A stretch of 64,000 nt of DNA from Amoeboaphelidium protococcarum (taxonomy: Eukaryota; Aphelidiomycota; Aphelidea): assembly GCA_023515745.1 (NCBI GenBank), contig JALECJ010000005.1, forward strand, positions 1,302,001 to 1,366,000, given 5' to 3'. Below the pieces are notes generated by a model. It was not told the origin of the DNA and searched no databases. It worked only from the letters and a program-made list of their open reading frames with translations. Positions 61,010 through 64,000 of the stretch are shown here, piece after piece. Numbering within the stretch: the stretch's first letter is position 1; each line of letters opens with the position of its first letter. The position numbers and the translations under genes are program-made.

Positions 61010-61200
61010 ATATATACATCGCCAATAACTGTTATAATACATAATATCAAATGAAATTTATCGTTAATTGTCTTTCTTTTTAGACCAATACGCTTATTTC
61101 TTGTCGCCAGCGTTAAGATCTATTTTGAACTCGCGTTGCAAGAGCGCTTTTGTTTCAACGGAAGCTTTGAACATCTTGACCGTTCACCTATAGAGACAAT

Positions 61201-62574
61201 ATGACTACGAGTAAAAGATAGACTCCATCCAAAAAACGCACCTCCCCTATGAAAGATGCTGGCGTATCCTCACGCAAAGTGTCAAGAAAGAATACAGACG
61301 CCGACATATAAGATAGTGCGGACTACAAAGTGTCTGAAAAAGAATTGCAGGCTGCCAAATAGCATTTGTGCAGTATTTTAACTGGCAGATAGTATCCCGC
61401 TACCAGCATAAATTTACAAGATTAAATTGAAGAACTTGAGCGAATGTGCGATAATTTAGTTTTGAATAGGTAGAGTTCATCCGCCCTTCTGTATGGCCCT
61501 AAAGGCACTGGGAAGTCCATGATGGTCAACTCGCTAGTTCAACGTCTGAAACGATCGCGCGACGTTGTTGTGGTTCAACTGCAAGGCTCAATCCACAGCG
61601 ATGATCGCCTGGTTGTTCAGCAGATTAGTCTGTCTATGGGCCTGAATGAGTAATAGTAGGCGCAGATATTTGATAAGGTCTCTTTCCATGAGTCTTATGT
61701 TCGTCTATTTGAGTATATCAGAGCTACTAAAGAAGGGCCTCCACTGATATTTACCTTGGATGAGTTTGATAAGTTCACTCAGCACTCCAAGTAATCTCTG
61801 CTGTATAATCTGTTTGACACTGTTCAGTCTTCAGGTAGACCGATACTGGTGATTGGCATAACTGTTCGCCTGGATGTTATGGAGTTGCTTGAGAAACGCG
61901 TCAAGTCTCGTTTCAGCCATCGCCAAATTTATTGTTGGCCCGCGTCGTCTTTTGAGTCTTACCTGAATATAGTGCGCGCCAATCTGCAGCTGTCTGGTTG
62001 TGTTGACTTATCCGCATAATCCCGGTAGACTCTGTAGTCTTCTCTGGAAGACTTTCTAACAAGCGAGTAGTTTCTAAAAATTGCAAAGAAATTATTTCAA
62101 TTAAATGCCGATGTTAGGCTGCTGTTCAAGTGTATACTGCCTACTGTAAATTTGTTGAATACTGAAAAGTTAATCTTGGACATTGATTTAGTGGAGTAAT
62201 CATTTGATTTATAAACTGTTGATTCTCGTCAGCGCCTGCTAGAGGACCTGTCTCAGCTAGAACTGTGTATGATTGTTGCAATGAAACGACTATCGGTGCA
62301 GAAGTTGGATAGATTCAATTTCGAAATGGTGTATAGGGAGTTTACAGAATTTACTAATATACACCATATTCACGCTTGCAAGAAGATGGTTGCTTATAGA
62401 GCCTTTGAGAATTTGCTCGGCTTGTAATTGATAATTTTGGATGAATCGTACACCAAGAATCCTCGCGAATTCAAAATGGTAAAGTTGGCTGTAGATCCAA
62501 CCTAAATCAAGGCAGCATTGTAGGATAATGAGAACATACCTCATGATGTCAAGCGTTGGGCCCATGAGATGTGA
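61201..62574 (+). CDS. ORC4: Origin recognition complex subunit 4
   Basis: 457 residues, intronless. A basic N-terminus precedes the AAA+ domain: Walker A LLYGPKGTGKSMMVN near residues 96-110, Walker B LIFTLDEFDKF (D187, E188) and RPILVIGITVRLDVMELLEK, followed by VKSRFSHRQIYCWPAS (Arg-finger region). The C-terminal winged helix has LCMIVAMKRLSVQKLDRFNF and AYRAFENLLGL, as in Orc4. It is part of the complex that loads MCM helicases at replication origins. Confidence 0.94.
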
Positions 62575-62774
62575 GATTGTAATAAGTATGAAATTATCTG
62601 ATCACTTACCTGTTACTATTTTTAGACTGATTAGTATTCCATGATGGTGGTGATCGAATCAAAAGCCTTGATCAGTTCCCTTAAATAGTTTTTATTGATC
62701 GACGATCATCTCTTCTCTTGATAATTTACAAAACTTTAGTAATAATAATAAATACTTGAATATATTTAAATAAA

Positions 62775-63104
62775 ATGCTGAACAATACTATCAACAAGAC
62801 AATCAAGTCTATTCCGCAGTTGAATCCTCTGCAGACCACGATCAATCGCACGCTGTCAACTCTGCCTCAAATCTCTAGTCCGCGCACTGCTCCTCCTGTC
62901 AGCAACAGAAGTGCGTAGACTTTGATCAAGACTATCAGAGTGATTCCTCAGTTATCCTTGGCTCATAGTCAATCCGGCATGTCCATGATTCCTCAAATGG
63001 CTAGTGCTAGCCGTGTCACCTCTCCTGCTTGGTTTGAGCGTGTGCATCACTTTGAACGCGTGTTGAAACAGCGCACAGCTTCTCGCTCTTACAATTTCGA
63101 GTGA
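62775..63104 (+). CDS. Small basic hypothetical protein
   Basis: 109 residues starting MLNNTINKTIKSIPQLNPLQ, rich in Ser, Thr, Arg and Pro and lacking acidic residues until the end (HHFERVLKQRTASRSYNFE). The N-terminus could serve as a mitochondrial targeting peptide. Two related segments, IKSIPQLNPLQ and IRVIPQLSLAHSQ, suggest an internal duplication. No family recognised. One TAG codon inside. Confidence 0.5.
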
Positions 63105-63242
63105 GTAGTTGATTGTAATGTTACGGTGAACTGGTCGGTAAAGTGATAAATTTTTATACATAGAGATAGATATATGAACGAAAAGTAATACACGAATATC
63201 GTAATTGACATCTGCTAAATTTTTCAAATACTGTCACGTTTA

Positions 63243-64000
63243 TCATTTTCTCTTTTTGGATTACTTCCAAGCTTGAATCTGCGCTCTCAGCTCTTCGTTC
63301 GGTTAGACCATATCAATAGATAGCGGTCTTCTGTTGAAAGGATCAGTGGAATCACTAAGCAAGTGGCTGGTGATAGTACTTCTATCAACCGTAATCTTAC
63401 TGGTAGGAAGAATAACAGGATCTTCCATGAGTGTGAACATCAGAGGATCCAGATACTCATCAGGAACCTCGCCCAAATCCTCCTCTTCCTACTAATCCTC
63501 CGCTTTAACCTGTTCACAATCTTGCACAAATTTACTCAGCTTCCCCACTTCATCCATTGACTTGACAGCCTTTGATTACAATATATGAGCCGCCTTTTCG
63601 AAATACATTTTATTGTAAGAGCGACCATCACGAGCCACTGCTTATACGAAATCCTTCAGTCCAGTCTTCTCCCTACTCAGGTGCAGATAAATGTCAATGA
63701 TCTCACTAAGCAGAATTCTGGGCTTGAAAGAATATTTGTCTGGATTCTACACCTTCAACTCTGTGCATTTGGGACCGACAAGGATAACCAGATTGTAATT
63801 CAGCATCGCTGCCAATCTATCTATAACTTCTGGCCGCAAGAATGGCTCATAGATCCCGTCAGTGAGGTAGGACAGCATGTGCACAGTCTCATTGGCAAGC
63901 TAAATACAAGATCCAGCGCCACGCTCTAAATCAGACATTTACTTCTCCTTCTCTGCCCTCTACTGCTCATTCAATTGACTGAAAGCAGGATCTGCCATTT
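63243..64000 (-). CDS. Ufd2/UBE4 ubiquitin chain elongation factor (E4), partial C-terminus
   Basis: Only the last ~251 residues are in the window; the gene continues beyond 64000. The core helical region ([60 protein letters not shown]) and the C-terminal U-box are visible: [20 protein letters not shown], then [20 protein letters not shown] and [13 protein letters not shown]. This is the Ufd2 signature; it extends polyubiquitin chains with Cdc48. The stop is TGA at 63243-63245. Confidence 0.95.

Overview
This is a compact nuclear genome fragment from a eukaryote that reads TAA and TAG as glutamine and stops only at TGA. With the standard code nearly every gene breaks into pieces. With UAR=Gln (NCBI table 6 type) about 40 continuous genes appear, ending at TGA, and UAR codons fall where homologues have Gln (GALT, Vms1, COPB2, DGAT2). 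Introns are few and short (51-72 nt). All 15 that I could place with confidence end in TGTAG.

Lineage (inference). Gene content is opisthokont with a fungal slant: Tim54, the fungal-type UV endonuclease UVDE, a Bem3-like PX-PH-RhoGAP, an Idh1-type NAD isocitrate dehydrogenase subunit and a Vms1 homologue. It also holds genes that most Fungi lack, such as the Ras suppressor RSU1. From memory, aphelids of the genus Amoeboaphelidium are holomycotans that use UAR=Gln, so an aphelid or a relative is my leading hypothesis. A ciliate fits the gene set less well. The cell is aerobic (complex I subunit, IDH, mitochondrial import and ribosome genes) but also carries a soluble fumarate reductase.

Layout. 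0-6.1 kb: KCC transporter, ZNHIT3, prefoldin 1, Tim54, mitochondrial uL14. 6.1-9.1 kb: gene-poor stretch with a 189-bp tandem duplication. 9.1-15.7 kb: RSU1, Bem3-like GAP, a Gln-rich unknown. 15.9-22.5 kb: COPB2 and a zinc-knuckle Gln-rich protein, divergent. 22.9-30 kb: CREST-like membrane protein, fumarate reductase-cytochrome b5, elongin C, NDUFA8, methionyl-tRNA formyltransferase, DGAT2. 30.3-40.6 kb: SDE2, cyclase-family hydrolase, PAH-only protein, EXO5, SDR, sphingolipid delta-4 desaturase, IDH, NHX-type exchanger. 40.9-47.9 kb: VPS9 protein, GALT, a mitochondrial-looking basic protein, steroid 5-alpha-reductase family. 48-61 kb: two related secreted proteins and a secreted EF-hand protein, interspersed with a coiled-coil protein, UVDE, a flavin monooxygenase and a minimal Vms1. 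61-64 kb: ORC4, a small basic protein and the C-terminus of Ufd2.

The genes are mostly housekeeping and do not form operons. Neighbours are tightly packed, often divergent from 80-250 bp promoters or tail-to-tail within 60 bp. Splice sites and starts were assigned by eye. No tRNA, rRNA, CRISPR array or intact transposon was seen.
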